Source: DASQMT01 sp963835735 (lineage in GTDB: Bacteria > Actinomycetota > Thermoleophilia > Solirubrobacterales > Solirubrobacteraceae). From it: a DNA stretch of 64,000 nt. Under the pieces are notes generated by a model. The model did no database searches. It was not told where the DNA came from and was given only the letters and a program-made list of their open reading frames with translations. The stretch covers positions 558,001-622,000 of the forward strand of contig CAWIGP010000005.1 in NCBI GenBank assembly GCA_963835735.1, written 5' to 3'. Shown here piece after piece: positions 53,281 through 62,474 of this stretch (its first letter is position 1; every line of letters begins with the position of its first letter). The translations under genes were made by a program, and so were the position numbers.

Positions 53281-53751
53281 GTGTTTTGGACGTTCAGCGA
53301 CCGAGCGTGTATCGCCGCACTGCTCGCGACGACGACTTCGGCGCTCATGGCGACGGCGTGCAGAAGCGGAGCACAAGACGAGGTCCGCGCACCGTATGTT
53401 CGTCAGAACCTCGCTCTCCTGAGGTCTATCCCTGTAGTCCCGCACGCAAAGCTGGTCCGGACGGCGTCGACTTCGTATCGCGAGAGCGAGCAAGACGATG
53501 CGCCGATCGCGGGCTACGGCACGACGCGGGTCTACAACCTCCCGAGCGGGACGCATCCCGAGTCGGCCGTCGACTTCTACCGCCGGGCGCTCGCCGGTCG
53601 ATGGATTGAGGTCGCAGGGTCCCACGAGTACGTCAGCCTCAAGCGCGGCGACGCTTACCTCCACATCCTCGCGGGTCGTGGCCGGCTCTACGTCGAGGTT
53701 GATCACGACTGCTACAAGGGAGACTCCTCCCCTCACTGTTTCGGCCCCTAA
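53281..53751 (+). CDS. Putative lipoprotein
   Basis: 156 aa from GTG 53281. Signal sequence with a lipobox-like ATTTSALMATAC at residues 17-28, the Cys being the lipidation site. The mature part has SIPVVPHAKLVRTASTSYRE, GYGTTRVYNLPSGTHPESAV, VDFYRRALAGRWIEVAG and a VDHDC...PHCFGP end with two more Cys. A small alpha/beta fold is likely. Homologues I recall in soil actinobacteria have unknown function. Leaderless start suggested by TAGCAT 7 nt upstream. Confidence 0.65.
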   Translation: MFWTFSDRACIAALLATTTSALMATACRSGAQDEVRAPYVRQNLALLRSIPVVPHAKLVRTASTSYRESEQDDAPIAGYGTTRVYNLPSGTHPESAVDFYRRALAGRWIEVAGSHEYVSLKRGDAYLHILAGRGRLYVEVDHDCYKGDSSPHCFGP

Positions 53752-53852
53752 CTCGCGTTAGGACTGCTGCTGCAATGAGGCAGACGCAATGGCCCGCATT
53801 CGGAGCCGCCGGCTAGCGCTTGTCGCGCATAGCGCTAGCGCGCCCGTTGCGG

Positions 53853-54794
53853 TCAGGCGGCCGCGGCAACGCCCCGAGCGAGGCGCTCGAGCGCTACCGC
53901 GTACCCGACGCGCGATCCGGTCCCGATCGCGTTGGCCACCGAGCGCGAATGCGGGGTCGCCGCATCGCCGGCGGCGTAGACGCCCGCGACGTTCGTCCGC
54001 CCGTCGGCGTCGGTGACGAGCGTCCCGGCCGCGGTCAACTGGCAGCCTAGCGCGGCGGGGAGCCCGTTCGGCTGGTCCCGCCGCGTGTTCACGAACAGCG
54101 CTTCGCGCCGCTCGGCCGGTCCGTGCGAGAACTCGATCCGCCCGAGGCGGCCATCGTTCCCGGCAAGCCGGGCGATCGGCTCGGTCCGGACGCGTACGCC
54201 CGCTGCTGCCAGCAGCGCGCCGCCGGGGTCCGGCGCGCCGTCCGTGCACAGCACGACATCGTTGCTCCAACCCGCGAGCACCAGCGCCGAGTGCACGGCG
54301 CCGGGCCCGCTGCCGTGGAACGCCAAAGGCCGGTCGCGCACTTCCCAGCCGTCGCAAAACGCGCAGTGGAATACCGACCGTCCCCAGAATGCCTCGATCC
54401 CAGTAAGCGGCGGCGGGTCGTAGCGCAGCCCGTGGGCCAGCACAATCGCATGGGCGCGCACGGGCGGCCCAACCGCCGGCCGCACAACGAATACGTCCCG
54501 GATCCGTTCGGCGTCCTGGACGGCGCCATGACGGAGCTCGACGTTCGGATGCTCCTCGAGCTGGCGCCGCCCGCTGTCTCGCAGGTCCGCCGGCTTGACC
54601 CGATCATGCCCGAGCAGTCCACCGACACCCTGGGAGATGGCGTTCGCAGGCCGGTCGTTATCCACCACGAGCACCCGCTTCCTCGCCCGGCCCAGCACGA
54701 GCGCCGCGCTCAGACCCGCGGGCCCGCCGCCCACGATCACGGCGTCATACGGTGTGCTGCGCCAAGCATCGAGACGATGGAGCCGGTCGGTCAT
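53853..54794 (-). CDS. NAD(P)/FAD-dependent thioredoxin-reductase-like oxidoreductase
   Basis: 313 aa. FAD motif DAVIVGGGPAGLSAALVLGR, then VDNDRPANAISQGVGGLLGH and the redox site HCAFCDGWEVRD (CxxC), NAD(P)-binding GSGPGAVHSALVLAG, and the C-terminal FAD motif GVYAAGDAATPHSRSVANAI. No thioredoxin gene is adjacent. These stand-alone TrxR-like enzymes reduce other partners or act in antibiotic disulfide formation. Start ATG 54794. Confidence 0.9.
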   Translation of the reverse strand: MTDRLHRLDAWRSTPYDAVIVGGGPAGLSAALVLGRARKRVLVVDNDRPANAISQGVGGLLGHDRVKPADLRDSGRRQLEEHPNVELRHGAVQDAERIRDVFVVRPAVGPPVRAHAIVLAHGLRYDPPPLTGIEAFWGRSVFHCAFCDGWEVRDRPLAFHGSGPGAVHSALVLAGWSNDVVLCTDGAPDPGGALLAAAGVRVRTEPIARLAGNDGRLGRIEFSHGPAERREALFVNTRRDQPNGLPAALGCQLTAAGTLVTDADGRTNVAGVYAAGDAATPHSRSVANAIGTGSRVGYAVALERLARGVAAAA

Positions 54795-54952
54795 CGCAAC
54801 TTAGACGCCACCACGCCCGGTGATTCATCCCTGGCCCGGGCGATCCGGGGGTTAGCCGCACCTCAACCACCCCGCCCAATCGGCCACCGCTTCTCGCGCT
54901 GGGCGAGGTAGCGACTCGGTCGCCGACGCGCCACGACTGTTCCGTTCAGGCT

Positions 54953-56501
54953 TGGCTGTCGCGAAAGTCCTGCTGGCGCTGGGCGTCTGGGTGTGTGCTG
55001 GCAAGGGTGACGCTTTTGACCGGCGTGCCCGGGCGTCGGTCGGCGGCCGCCGTCAGGCGGCCGCGAGAGTGTGGCGGTGGAGTTTGAGGAGGTTGTGGGT
55101 TGCGGTGATGAGTCGCCATTCGGCGCGGACGGCGCCGCGTCCTCGGCGTCTGAAGCGGTCCAGGCGGCGGTTGAACTTCGTCTGGGCGAACACGGGCTCG
55201 ATCATCGGTTGGCGTTTGCGGTAGAGCTCGCTGCCGCGTTCGGTGGCCAGGACGTGGCGCATCTGGTCGTAGCGGCCGCCGTCCCAGTTGCGCCGGGTGG
55301 TTCGGCGGCGGCTGGTGTCGGGTGGGATGAGCACCTGGATGCCGCGATCGACGATCCGTTGCATCTGTTCGCCGTGCCAGTAGCCGGCGTCGGCCAGCAG
55401 CACCTCGGGCAGCTCGTCGATGCCGGCGCTCGCGAGCTCGCGTTCGGTGGCGTCGAGCATCGGCTCAAGGTGCCCGAAGTCGGCGCCGACGGTCTCGATC
55501 TCGGCAGCCAGAACGACCTGATGCTCGTTGGTGACCGCCTGGCCGTTGTAGCCCTGCAGAAAGCCGCGCAGGCCCTTGACGACACGGGAGTCCGGATCGG
55601 TGACGTTGATGCGACCCTCCGGCGTGGCGGGCGGCTGGTAGGGGTCCGGCGGTCGGCCGAAGCGCCGCCCGTCCTTCATCCGCCCGCGCGCCCGGTAGGC
55701 CTCATAGGCCCGGTTGGCGCGCACCTCAGACCACAGCTCCTCCTCGAGACGGCGCTTGGCCTCGCGGAGCCGTTTCGGGCGGCTGCGCGGCACCGGCTGC
55801 GGGTTCGCCGCGCGCTCGGCCTCCAGGCGCTGCTTGGCCTCGCGCAACCAGCCGCGGCGACCTTGCGCGGTCGCGAACTCCGGCGGCAGCTCGTCGCCGC
55901 GCGCCTGCCCGTAGAGCTCGTCCTCGGCCGCGTCGACCGCCTTGGCCTCCTCGACGATCTCGCGCGCGAGCTGCTCGTAGTCGAGGTTCTCGTTGCGCGA
56001 CGCGTTGGCATGCAGCTTCGTGCCGTCGACCGCGATCACACCGACCTTGACGAGCCCGCTGCGCGCGCAGAGCGTCAGCACCTCGCCGAACAGACCGGCG
56101 ATCGCGTCCTGATGGCGCACGACGAATCGCGCCAGCGTCGCGTGATCAGGACGCTGCTGCGCCGCCAGCACCCGAAATGCCACGTCCTCCTCGCACGCGC
56201 GCTCGATCACGCGCGAGGACCGGATCCCACGCGCGTAGGCGTAAAGCAACAGCGCAACCATCATCGCCGGGTCATAGGGCGGCCGACTGCGCCCATCGAC
56301 GCGGTAAGCCGCATAAAACGCGTCGAGATCCATCTCGCCGACGGCGTCGATGACAAACCACGCCAGATGCCGCGGCGGCAACCACTCGCGGACGTCGGGC
56401 GGCATCAGAAACGACTGCTCGCGATCACACGCGACAAAGCGCTGGCCCATCACCAAATGGTCTTAAACCCGCCGGACGACACCCGACATACGCGACAGCC
56501 A
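54953..56501 (-). mobile_element. IS1182-family insertion sequence
   Basis: An element of about 1.55 kb. The end TGGCTGTCGCG at 54953-54963 and its reverse complement CGCGACAGCCA at 56491-56501 form terminal inverted repeats of at least 11 bp. CAGGC occurs just outside both ends (a tentative 5-bp target duplication). It encloses the full-length transposase. It sits between the TrxR-like gene and the PLP-enzyme gene. Confidence 0.75.
55053..56456 (-). CDS. IS1182-type DDE transposase
   Basis: 467 aa. N-terminal REQSFLMPPDVREWLPPRHL and YDPAMMVALLLYAYARGIRS are typical of IS1182 transposases. DDE residues: IAVDGTKLHANAS (Asp), EVLLADAGYWHGEQ (Asp), MIEPVFAQTKFNRRLDRFRR (Glu). Intact frame. A long open frame on the opposite strand is only its antisense. 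Start ATG 56456 (or ATG 56450). Confidence 0.93.
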   Translation of the reverse strand: MVMGQRFVACDREQSFLMPPDVREWLPPRHLAWFVIDAVGEMDLDAFYAAYRVDGRSRPPYDPAMMVALLLYAYARGIRSSRVIERACEEDVAFRVLAAQQRPDHATLARFVVRHQDAIAGLFGEVLTLCARSGLVKVGVIAVDGTKLHANASRNENLDYEQLAREIVEEAKAVDAAEDELYGQARGDELPPEFATAQGRRGWLREAKQRLEAERAANPQPVPRSRPKRLREAKRRLEEELWSEVRANRAYEAYRARGRMKDGRRFGRPPDPYQPPATPEGRINVTDPDSRVVKGLRGFLQGYNGQAVTNEHQVVLAAEIETVGADFGHLEPMLDATERELASAGIDELPEVLLADAGYWHGEQMQRIVDRGIQVLIPPDTSRRRTTRRNWDGGRYDQMRHVLATERGSELYRKRQPMIEPVFAQTKFNRRLDRFRRRGRGAVRAEWRLITATHNLLKLHRHTLAAA

Positions 56502-56558
56502 CAGGCGAAAGCGCAAGTGGCGCGACGGGGGACCGGCCTGCCGCTCATACTGCCGCCG

Positions 56559-57623
56559 ATGGTGCAACGGTCGGAAGTGAACCCGGAAACATGGGCCGTG
56601 ATGGCGGGACGAGGGGCCGATAGCGCGGGAGCGCCGCTGAACGTCCCCCTGGTGTCCGCTTCGAATTTCCAGCTCGGCTCCGAGCGTTCCTACAGTCGGG
56701 ATGACGCTACGCCGACGTGGGAGGCTTTTGAGGAGCTGCTCGGCGGCCTAGAGGGCGGCGAGGCGGTCGCTTTCGCCTCGGGCATGGGCGCTGCGGCGGC
56801 GGTGTTCGACCTGCTGCCGGTCGGCGCCAAGGTCGTCCTTGGAGACGACTGCTACCAAGCCGTCTCCGGCCTGGCCGCCGCCGGAGCGGAGCGTGGCCGA
56901 TGGCGTGTGGAGCGGGTGCGAATCGAAGACACGGCGCGCTGGATCGAGCTCGCCGCCGACGTGGACCTCGTCTGGCTGGAATCGCCGTCGAACCCGCTGT
57001 TGCGCGTCGCCGATCTCCCAGCGATCTGCGCCGCGCCGCGCTCGGCGGACGCGCTGGTGGTGATCGACAGCACCTTCGCGACACCGCTCGTGCAGCGTCC
57101 GCTCGAACTCGGTGCCGATCTGGTCATGCACTCGGCCACGAAGTACCTGGGCGGGCACTCTGATCTCCTGCTCGGAGCCGTTGTCTCCTCGACGCCCGAG
57201 CGCGCACACCAGCTGCGCGAGCGCCGCACGCTGGCCGGAGCCACGCCCGGTGCCTTGGAGGCGTTTCTCGCCGTCCGCGGCATGCGCACGCTCCCGTTGC
57301 GGCTCCAGCGCGCAACCGCGTCGGCGACTGATCTCGCCGAGCGGCTCGCGCAGCACTCCGCCGTGGAGGTCGTGCGCTACCCGGGCTTCGGGGCCGTGGT
57401 GTCCTTCGACGTGCAGGGCGGCGCCGCGCCCGCGGACGCGGTCTGCGGCTCGGTGCGCATCATCCGACATGCCACCAGCCTCGGCGGCGTCGAGTCGACC
57501 ATGGAACGCCGCGCCGCTATCCCGGGCCAGACCCACCTACCGCCCGGCCTCCTCCGGCTTAGCGTTGGCTGCGAGCATCCGGACGACCTCTGGCGCGACC
57601 TGCAACAGGCGCTCACGCCGTAG
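56559..57623 (+). CDS. PLP-dependent Cys/Met-metabolism enzyme (cystathionine synthase/lyase-like)
   Basis: 354 aa fold-type I PLP enzyme. NVPLVSASNFQLGSERSYSR, AFASGMGAAAAVFDLLPVGA, LVWLESPSNPLLRVADLPAI, VVIDSTFATPLVQRPLELGA and the PLP Lys in LVMHSATKYLGGHSDLLLGA; the C-terminal HATSLGGVESTMERRA substrate loop is typical. Cystathionine gamma-synthase, beta-/gamma-lyase or related sulfhydrylase; not separable here. Start ATG 56559, only 57 nt from the IS1182 end, so its promoter may be IS-provided or disrupted. Confidence 0.88.
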   Translation: MVQRSEVNPETWAVMAGRGADSAGAPLNVPLVSASNFQLGSERSYSRDDATPTWEAFEELLGGLEGGEAVAFASGMGAAAAVFDLLPVGAKVVLGDDCYQAVSGLAAAGAERGRWRVERVRIEDTARWIELAADVDLVWLESPSNPLLRVADLPAICAAPRSADALVVIDSTFATPLVQRPLELGADLVMHSATKYLGGHSDLLLGAVVSSTPERAHQLRERRTLAGATPGALEAFLAVRGMRTLPLRLQRATASATDLAERLAQHSAVEVVRYPGFGAVVSFDVQGGAAPADAVCGSVRIIRHATSLGGVESTMERRAAIPGQTHLPPGLLRLSVGCEHPDDLWRDLQQALTP

Positions 57624-57953
57624 CGCCGAGCCGCAACCCCTTGCCGTCGGCGGCGACCACTCGTTGCCCGGGCACTCGATGCTGCTTTGAGGCAATGGCA
57701 GCAGCCCGGGACCGGCGCCGACGCGCCGCGCGGAAACGACTGCTCCGTTCAGCGAAGGGAGAAGCGCGACCGCGACGTCACGGGCGTCCCCCGTCGCATG
57801 GAACCAGCAGTCCCACACGCTGCCCGCTGTCGCCGCGCAGCGCAAGCACCGGTCGAGCGTGGCGCGGCGACTGCGCCGCACGACCGACGCAGGATCGAGT
57901 CGCATCGGAAGCAAGCGGAGGCGGGTGAACCGCCGGACGAGCTTGGGTCAAGG

Positions 57954-57992
57954 CGCGTCAACTTGACGCGTGTTGCATGGCGGGCGTAGGTT
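57954..57992 (+). promoter_or_regulatory. Operator palindrome overlapping a -35 element
   Basis: A 17-nt perfect palindrome CGCGTCAA-C-TTGACGCG (57954-57970). Its right arm is -35 TTGACG (57963-57968), followed by an 18-nt spacer and a -10 TAGGTT (57987-57992). The transcript would begin near 58000 with a 130-nt leader before the gene at 58131. The rest of 57,624-58,130 shows no gene. Confidence 0.6.
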
Positions 57993-58130
57993 CGCCTAGT
58001 CGTGGGTGCCTTGTGGCGCTCGCCGCCAGTCCGGGTCGCGTTCCGTCGGCGAGCCGGTGCGCAGCGCCTTCGCGCTCGCTCGAATCTGCCTCTCGCCGCG
58101 GTCGGGCCCCAACCATGAGGGAGCGTCAGC

Positions 58131-58430
58131 ATGCGGATGATGATGAAGGTGCAGATACCGACCGAATCGGGCAACGACGCGATCAAGGACGGGAGCCTGG
58201 CGAAGATCATGGGCACGTCGCTCGAAGCGCTGAAGGCGGAGGCGGCCTACTTCACAGCCGAGGACGGGATGCGAACCGCGCTCGTCTTCTTCGAGATGAA
58301 CGACTCAAGCGAGATCCCACCGGCGGCGGAGCCGTTCTTCATGGGCCTGGGCGCGACGATCACGTTGTCGCCTGTGATGAACGCGCAGGAGATGCAGTCC
58401 GGCGTGACCAAGGCGAGGGAAGCGATGTAG
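58131..58430 (+). CDS. Conserved small protein, alpha/beta-barrel-like
   Basis: 99 aa: MRMMMKVQIPTESGNDAIKD, GSLAKIMGTSLEALKAEAAY, FTAEDGMRTALVFFEMNDSS, EIPPAAEPFFMGLGATITLS. This pattern is widespread in soil actinobacteria and proteobacteria as a protein of unknown function, probably a dimeric alpha-beta barrel. Shine-Dalgarno GAGGGAG lies 8 nt before ATG 58131. Upstream is a palindromic operator/promoter. No partner gene is adjacent. Confidence 0.75.
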   Translation: MRMMMKVQIPTESGNDAIKDGSLAKIMGTSLEALKAEAAYFTAEDGMRTALVFFEMNDSSEIPPAAEPFFMGLGATITLSPVMNAQEMQSGVTKAREAM

Positions 58431-58705
58431 TGCTGTCGCAAGCACCGGCGGCGCGCCGCTGCTGACCGGCGTCCGCGATGCGGCACCGGCTGCGCTCCCG
58501 ATAGTGGCGCCAGCGCGAGAGTGGCGGGATCGCGGCGGGCAGGAGTGCCGCATCGAGGCAGACGCGGCACTGATCGCCGGTGCCGAATCAGTTCCGGTCC
58601 CGGCGCAAAGCGCTACTCCGATCGGCGTCGCGACTGTGGCTGCCTCCAGGCGAAGCGGGAAGCCAGATTCGAGCGTCGGCGGGGGCGCTCAGAATTTCGC
58701 ACGGC
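58431..58705. other. Gene-free interval
   Basis: Contains no convincing gene, tRNA or repeat. Short frames here are shadows of compositional bias. Confidence 0.5.
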
Positions 58706-59764
58706 TCAGCGAGTGCGTGGCAGGACGTGAGCGCGACGCATGGCCGCCCAGGCGACGACCGCGGCCTTGGCGTGGCCCTGGATCGAGAAATGGTTCAGGT
58801 CGCTGGCGACGTACTCGCGTCGGTCGACGACGTGCCCAAACGCCCCAGCGTCGTAGGTGCATTGGCGGACCGTCTTGCAGGCGGCCTCTAGAGCCGCCTC
58901 GTAGGCGTGGATTGCCTTCTCGGCGCGGGCGACCTTCTCGGGGGAAACGCTGCCGATCGGCGTCATGAAGTCGCACGGGCCGGTGCCGCCCTGTGACGCG
59001 CGCTCGTCGCGGCTGAGCGACCTCGCATACGTCGGCACGCTTCCGAACTGGCTGACCACGAACTGGCTCGAGTTCGGCGCCCCGCCGGCGAGCTTCTTGA
59101 GCGTCGAGGCTAAATGCGGACGGAAGTCGGAAAGAGCGGAGGCGTCGAGCGGGCAAGTTAGGTCGTTATCCATGACCTGGATGACGATCAGGTCCGGCTT
59201 GGGGTCGGCCTCGAGGAGCCTGGCGGCCTGGCCCGCGACCTGATCGATCCCGGCGCCACCCTCGGAATAGGGCATGTTGTGACCCTTGATCGCCGGGTTT
59301 TGTTTGAGGATGCGCAGATACAGGCTGTCGACCTCAGGGTTGCTGCCGGTCGCCCACGAGTTCGCGCGCACTTCCACGCCGGGCTGGTCGGGATCAGAGC
59401 TCTCGCCGGTCGAGCCCGAATGACCGAGCACCGTGATCGAGTCCGGGTAGCCGCGCGTCCACTCGCGCGCCGACGCTGACGCCGCCGTCGGAGTCGAAGT
59501 CGCGCCAGACGTGCCCGTCGCGGCGTTGGTGCGCCCGGTGGGCTCGGAGTCGGAACCGCCGCAGCCCACGAGAACTGACGCGCTCACGAACACTGCGGCA
59601 CTTACTGCGAGAACGGCAAGCCGACGAGCGGTCAATTTCTGCTCGGGCTTAGCGAGGGCCTGAGCTCGGCGGCTTCGCGAGCGGGGCCGCGCGAGTGGAA
59701 TCCAGGGCCCCCCGGCCGTCGCGACAAGCGAACCGATGATGAACGTCGGACCGGCCGAAGACAT
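58706..59764 (-). CDS. SGNH/GDSL-type esterase lipoprotein
   Basis: About 352 aa from ATG 59764. After a basic, partly hydrophobic stretch comes a lipobox (VFVSASVLVGCGG). SGNH blocks: DSITVLGHSGSTGESSD (the Ser is in GHS rather than GDS), PYSEGGAGID, IVIQVMDNDL (block III) and DLNHFSIQGHAKAA (catalytic Asp/His). Likely cell-surface esterase or lipase acting on an extracellular ester. The start is uncertain because no ATG lies closer to the lipobox. Confidence 0.75.
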   Translation of the reverse strand: MSSAGPTFIIGSLVATAGGPWIPLARPRSRSRRAQALAKPEQKLTARRLAVLAVSAAVFVSASVLVGCGGSDSEPTGRTNAATGTSGATSTPTAASASAREWTRGYPDSITVLGHSGSTGESSDPDQPGVEVRANSWATGSNPEVDSLYLRILKQNPAIKGHNMPYSEGGAGIDQVAGQAARLLEADPKPDLIVIQVMDNDLTCPLDASALSDFRPHLASTLKKLAGGAPNSSQFVVSQFGSVPTYARSLSRDERASQGGTGPCDFMTPIGSVSPEKVARAEKAIHAYEAALEAACKTVRQCTYDAGAFGHVVDRREYVASDLNHFSIQGHAKAAVVAWAAMRRAHVLPRTR

Positions 59765-60040
59765 GCGGCATACGTCACCCTCCGTGGATCGCCTCCGACG
59801 CGAGGTCGGCGACGCGAGCCTAACCGGGCCGGTCGTGGAGGCGCAATAGCCCAAATGAGGGATCACGACTTGTGGATCAGGGACCGCAGCTCGACGTTTC
59901 ATCCGGCGAGGAAGTGCTCCTTCGAGGCAGAACCAGCACTGCCGCCAACAGGCGATAGGAGCAGCCGCGCGCTGTCGGGGAGGGCCGGGTTGCGACGGCG
60001 AACTACCAGGCGTGCGTTCGGCGATGTCGACACGGAGGGA

Positions 60041-60214
60041 GTGGCGGTGTTCCAGGCCCTGAAGGGCAGGCTCTCGAAGGACGACGCAACCAAGGCTGAG
60101 CGGAAGGCGCGCAAGGCTGAGACCGTGGCGAAACGTCGCGAGTTGAAAGCACAGAGCCAACGCGAACACCTTGAGCGCGACCGTCACGGCCGTGGTGGAG
60201 GCGGCGGTCCTTAG
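60041..60214 (+). CDS. Small Lys/Glu-rich protein
   Basis: GTG 60041 (or 60047, which has a better-spaced GGAGGGA ribosome site) encodes about 57 residues: VFQALKGRLSKDDATKAERK, ARKAETVAKRRELKAQSQRE, HLERDRHGRGGGGGP. Strongly helical and charged. Unknown; could be a nucleoid-like or ribosome-associated small protein, or spurious. Confidence 0.4.
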   Translation: MAVFQALKGRLSKDDATKAERKARKAETVAKRRELKAQSQREHLERDRHGRGGGGGP

Positions 60215-60504
60215 TCCGGCACGGACGCCCTCGGGACGGCTCTGCGGCCTGTGCGAGCGTGCGGGAATGTCCCCTGATTGCCGACTGCTGCTTCTGCGCC
60301 TCGAAGGGGCAGCAGCGTCAGCCGCGACGGTACCCGGCTTCTCGCCCAACGGCCACCGACGCTGAGCATTGTCGCCGTGGTGATCGTCGCGGGACCGCCG
60401 GAGCGCCCCTGCGATTGACCCTCGCAGGAGCCTTCTCGAAGTCTTTCGTGAATCTCTCGATTGACGGCGGTCACAGCGTGCGGTCTGCTGCGACTGATCA
60501 GGTG

Positions 60505-61050
60505 ATGGACTTCGAAGCGCCCACCGACCGCGAGATCCTGCTTACAGGCGATGCAGCAGGCTTTGCCGTCTTCTACGACCGCCACGCCGAGTGGGTGCTC
60601 GCGTTCGCGCGCCGCCGCAGCCCCGATGCCGAGAGCGCGGCCGATGTGACGGCCGAGGTCTTCGCCTCGGCGCTCGCCGAGCGCCGGCGCTACCGCTCGG
60701 AGAGCCCGTCCGCACACGCGTGGCTGATCGCGATCGCCTCGAACAAGGTCAACTCGGCGCTGCGGTCGGGCTACGCCGAGCGGCGCGCCCGCACGCGGCT
60801 CGGCATGCGGCCCGTCGAGGTGACCGACGACGACATCGCGCGCATCGACGCGCTGGCCGAGGCGGCGGTCGTCGTCGAGCTGCTCGACGACCTGCCCGAG
60901 GATCAGCGTGCGGCCGTGCTGGCGCGCGTCGTCGACGAGCGCGGGTACGACGAGATCGCCGTCGGGGTCGGCGTGAGCGAGGCGGTCGCCCGCAAGCGCG
61001 TGAGCCGCGGCCTGGCCGGCCTGCGCAGGCGCTGGGAGGAACGGGCATGA
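60505..61050 (+). CDS. ECF sigma-70 factor
   Basis: 181 aa from ATG 60505 (MDFEAPTDREILLTGDAAGF). Region 2: AVFYDRHAEWVLAFARRRSP ... ADVTAEVFASALAE; SAHAWLIAIASNKVNSALRS. Region 4: LPEDQRAAVLARVVDERGYD, ... VSEAVARKRVSRGLAGLRRR. The stop overlaps the next gene (ATGA), which encodes a single-pass membrane protein, the usual sigma/anti-sigma pairing. Confidence 0.9.
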   Translation: MDFEAPTDREILLTGDAAGFAVFYDRHAEWVLAFARRRSPDAESAADVTAEVFASALAERRRYRSESPSAHAWLIAIASNKVNSALRSGYAERRARTRLGMRPVEVTDDDIARIDALAEAAVVVELLDDLPEDQRAAVLARVVDERGYDEIAVGVGVSEAVARKRVSRGLAGLRRRWEERA

Positions 61051-61916
61051 CAGGGCATCGCGAACCGTGGTACCTGGATCGGCTGCGCGCCGAGCTCCAG
61101 CGCGCCGCCGAGGCCGAGGACCGGCGCGAGCGCCGCGGCGCGCTAGGTCGCGTGCGCTTCCCGATCAAGCCGGTGCTGGCGATCGCCGCGATCGTGGCCG
61201 CCGTCGTGCTCGCAATCGCGGCCCTCGACGGCGGCGAGGCCGAGCGCAGCGCTGTGCCGGAGCCGGGTAAGAAGGTCGTCGTCACCCACGTCGACGCCGG
61301 CATCCAGTTCAGCCTCGACGGACGGGTACTCACGGTGCGGCTGCTTCCAGGCCACAGCGAGACCCTCGGTACGATCAGCGGCGCGCGGATCAGCGCGACC
61401 TGCGGCGCGAACGTCGCCGCGCCGCCGGGTGATCCGCGGCGCGAGATCACACTCACGCGGCTCTGGCTGCCCGGCGAGACGAGCCTGAGCTACCGCTTCC
61501 CGCGCGACGTTTCGAGGTGGTGCAAGCTCGAGAACAATCGCGGCAACTTCCACGTGTTCGTGTGGTTCCCCGGCGCGTCGCCGGGGCCGAGGGAGCTGAT
61601 CACCGAGACCGCCAACAACTGGGCGCGGCTGTTCGTCACCGGCTCTCAGATCCCCAACGACTACATGGGCCAGCCCGCCCTCGAGCGGATGAACTGCCAA
61701 CGGGTCGGCGCCCCGAGGCCGATCCCGAACTGCACGCGGCCATCGCAGGCGTATCGACTGTCGTTCCATGCCGCGACGGTCCAGGAAATCGCGATCAACG
61801 GTGACCGAGCGGCCGCCAGGTTCTCGAACGGCGAGACGATCGAGCTGCGGGGCACCGATCGCAGCTGGCTGGTCGACAAGTTCGGCGAGAACGCGGGCCG
61901 CGGGTTCTTCAAGTAG
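61047..61916 (+). CDS. Putative membrane anti-sigma factor / sensor
   Basis: 289 aa from ATG 61047. A short cytoplasmic N-terminus (MTGHREPWYLDRLRAELQRA AEAEDRRERR) is followed by a TM segment (VLAIAAIVAAVVLAIAAL) and a large extracytoplasmic domain with Cys pairs (ATCGANV, WCKLEN, NCQRV, NCTRP). The N-terminal helix could bind the co-encoded ECF sigma. No zinc anti-sigma HxxxCxxC motif was seen, so its role rests mainly on context. Confidence 0.75.
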   Translation: MTGHREPWYLDRLRAELQRAAEAEDRRERRGALGRVRFPIKPVLAIAAIVAAVVLAIAALDGGEAERSAVPEPGKKVVVTHVDAGIQFSLDGRVLTVRLLPGHSETLGTISGARISATCGANVAAPPGDPRREITLTRLWLPGETSLSYRFPRDVSRWCKLENNRGNFHVFVWFPGASPGPRELITETANNWARLFVTGSQIPNDYMGQPALERMNCQRVGAPRPIPNCTRPSQAYRLSFHAATVQEIAINGDRAAARFSNGETIELRGTDRSWLVDKFGENAGRGFFK

Positions 61917-62091
61917 CGCTCCGGACGACACGGCGCAGCGAGCCGAGTAGATCCGTCGCCGCTCGCCGCGCTACTCCTAGAGGCACGAGGAGCAGCGCGC
62001 ACGCCTCGCCCGCGGCCACTCCTTCCAGGCGAAGGCAGCACTGGGCGACGTTGGTCACGAGACGCCGAGCGAGTGGCCTTGCGCGCGCATC

Positions 62092-62111
62092 AGCGATCCG
62101 CGAGGATCGCT
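62092..62111. repeat. 8-bp perfect hairpin upstream of GYD gene
   Basis: AGCGATCC (62092-62099), loop GCGA, GGATCGCT (62104-62111), 36 nt before the GYD-protein ATG. Could be a regulator site or the terminator of the sigma/anti-sigma transcript. Confidence 0.5.
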
Positions 62112-62147
62112 CGGTCCCCAACAACCCCAGTCGGGTGGAGGCTTCGC

Positions 62148-62474
62148 ATGCCGCTGTACCTCGGCCGCTTCAGCTACACGCCGGACGCCATGAAGGCGCT
62201 GCTCGCTCAGCCGCAGGACAGGAGCGCCGCGGCGCGAGAAGTGGCCGAGTCACTTGGCGGCAAGCTCTTGGGCTTCTGGTACGCCTTTGGCGAGTTCGAC
62301 GGAGTCTTTCTGATGGAGGCGCCCGACAACGCGTCGGCGGCGGCGCTGGCTATGACCGTCGGCGCCAGCGGAGCGTTATCGGAGGTCGAGACCACCGTTC
62401 TGCTCGACATGGACGAGGCCCAGGATGCGATGCGGAAGGCCGCCGCAGCAACGTACCGGCCGCCAAGTTCATAG
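62148..62474 (+). CDS. GYD-domain-like small protein
   Basis: 108 aa from ATG 62148 (RBS GGAGG). MPLYLGRFSYTPDAMKALLA, ESLGGKLLGFWYAFGEFDGV and FLMEAPDNASAAALAMTVGA match the GYD family (named for its Gly-Tyr-Asp motif; here G-E-F-D-G), small alpha/beta proteins of unknown function. It follows the ECF/anti-sigma pair by 231 nt. Confidence 0.7.
   Translation: MPLYLGRFSYTPDAMKALLAQPQDRSAAAREVAESLGGKLLGFWYAFGEFDGVFLMEAPDNASAAALAMTVGASGALSEVETTVLLDMDEAQDAMRKAAAATYRPPSS

Noticed and set aside
55071..56520. Very long plus-strand frame running into the PLP enzyme
   Set aside because: Its first 480 codons are antisense to the IS1182 transposase. Only the part from 56559 has enzyme motifs.
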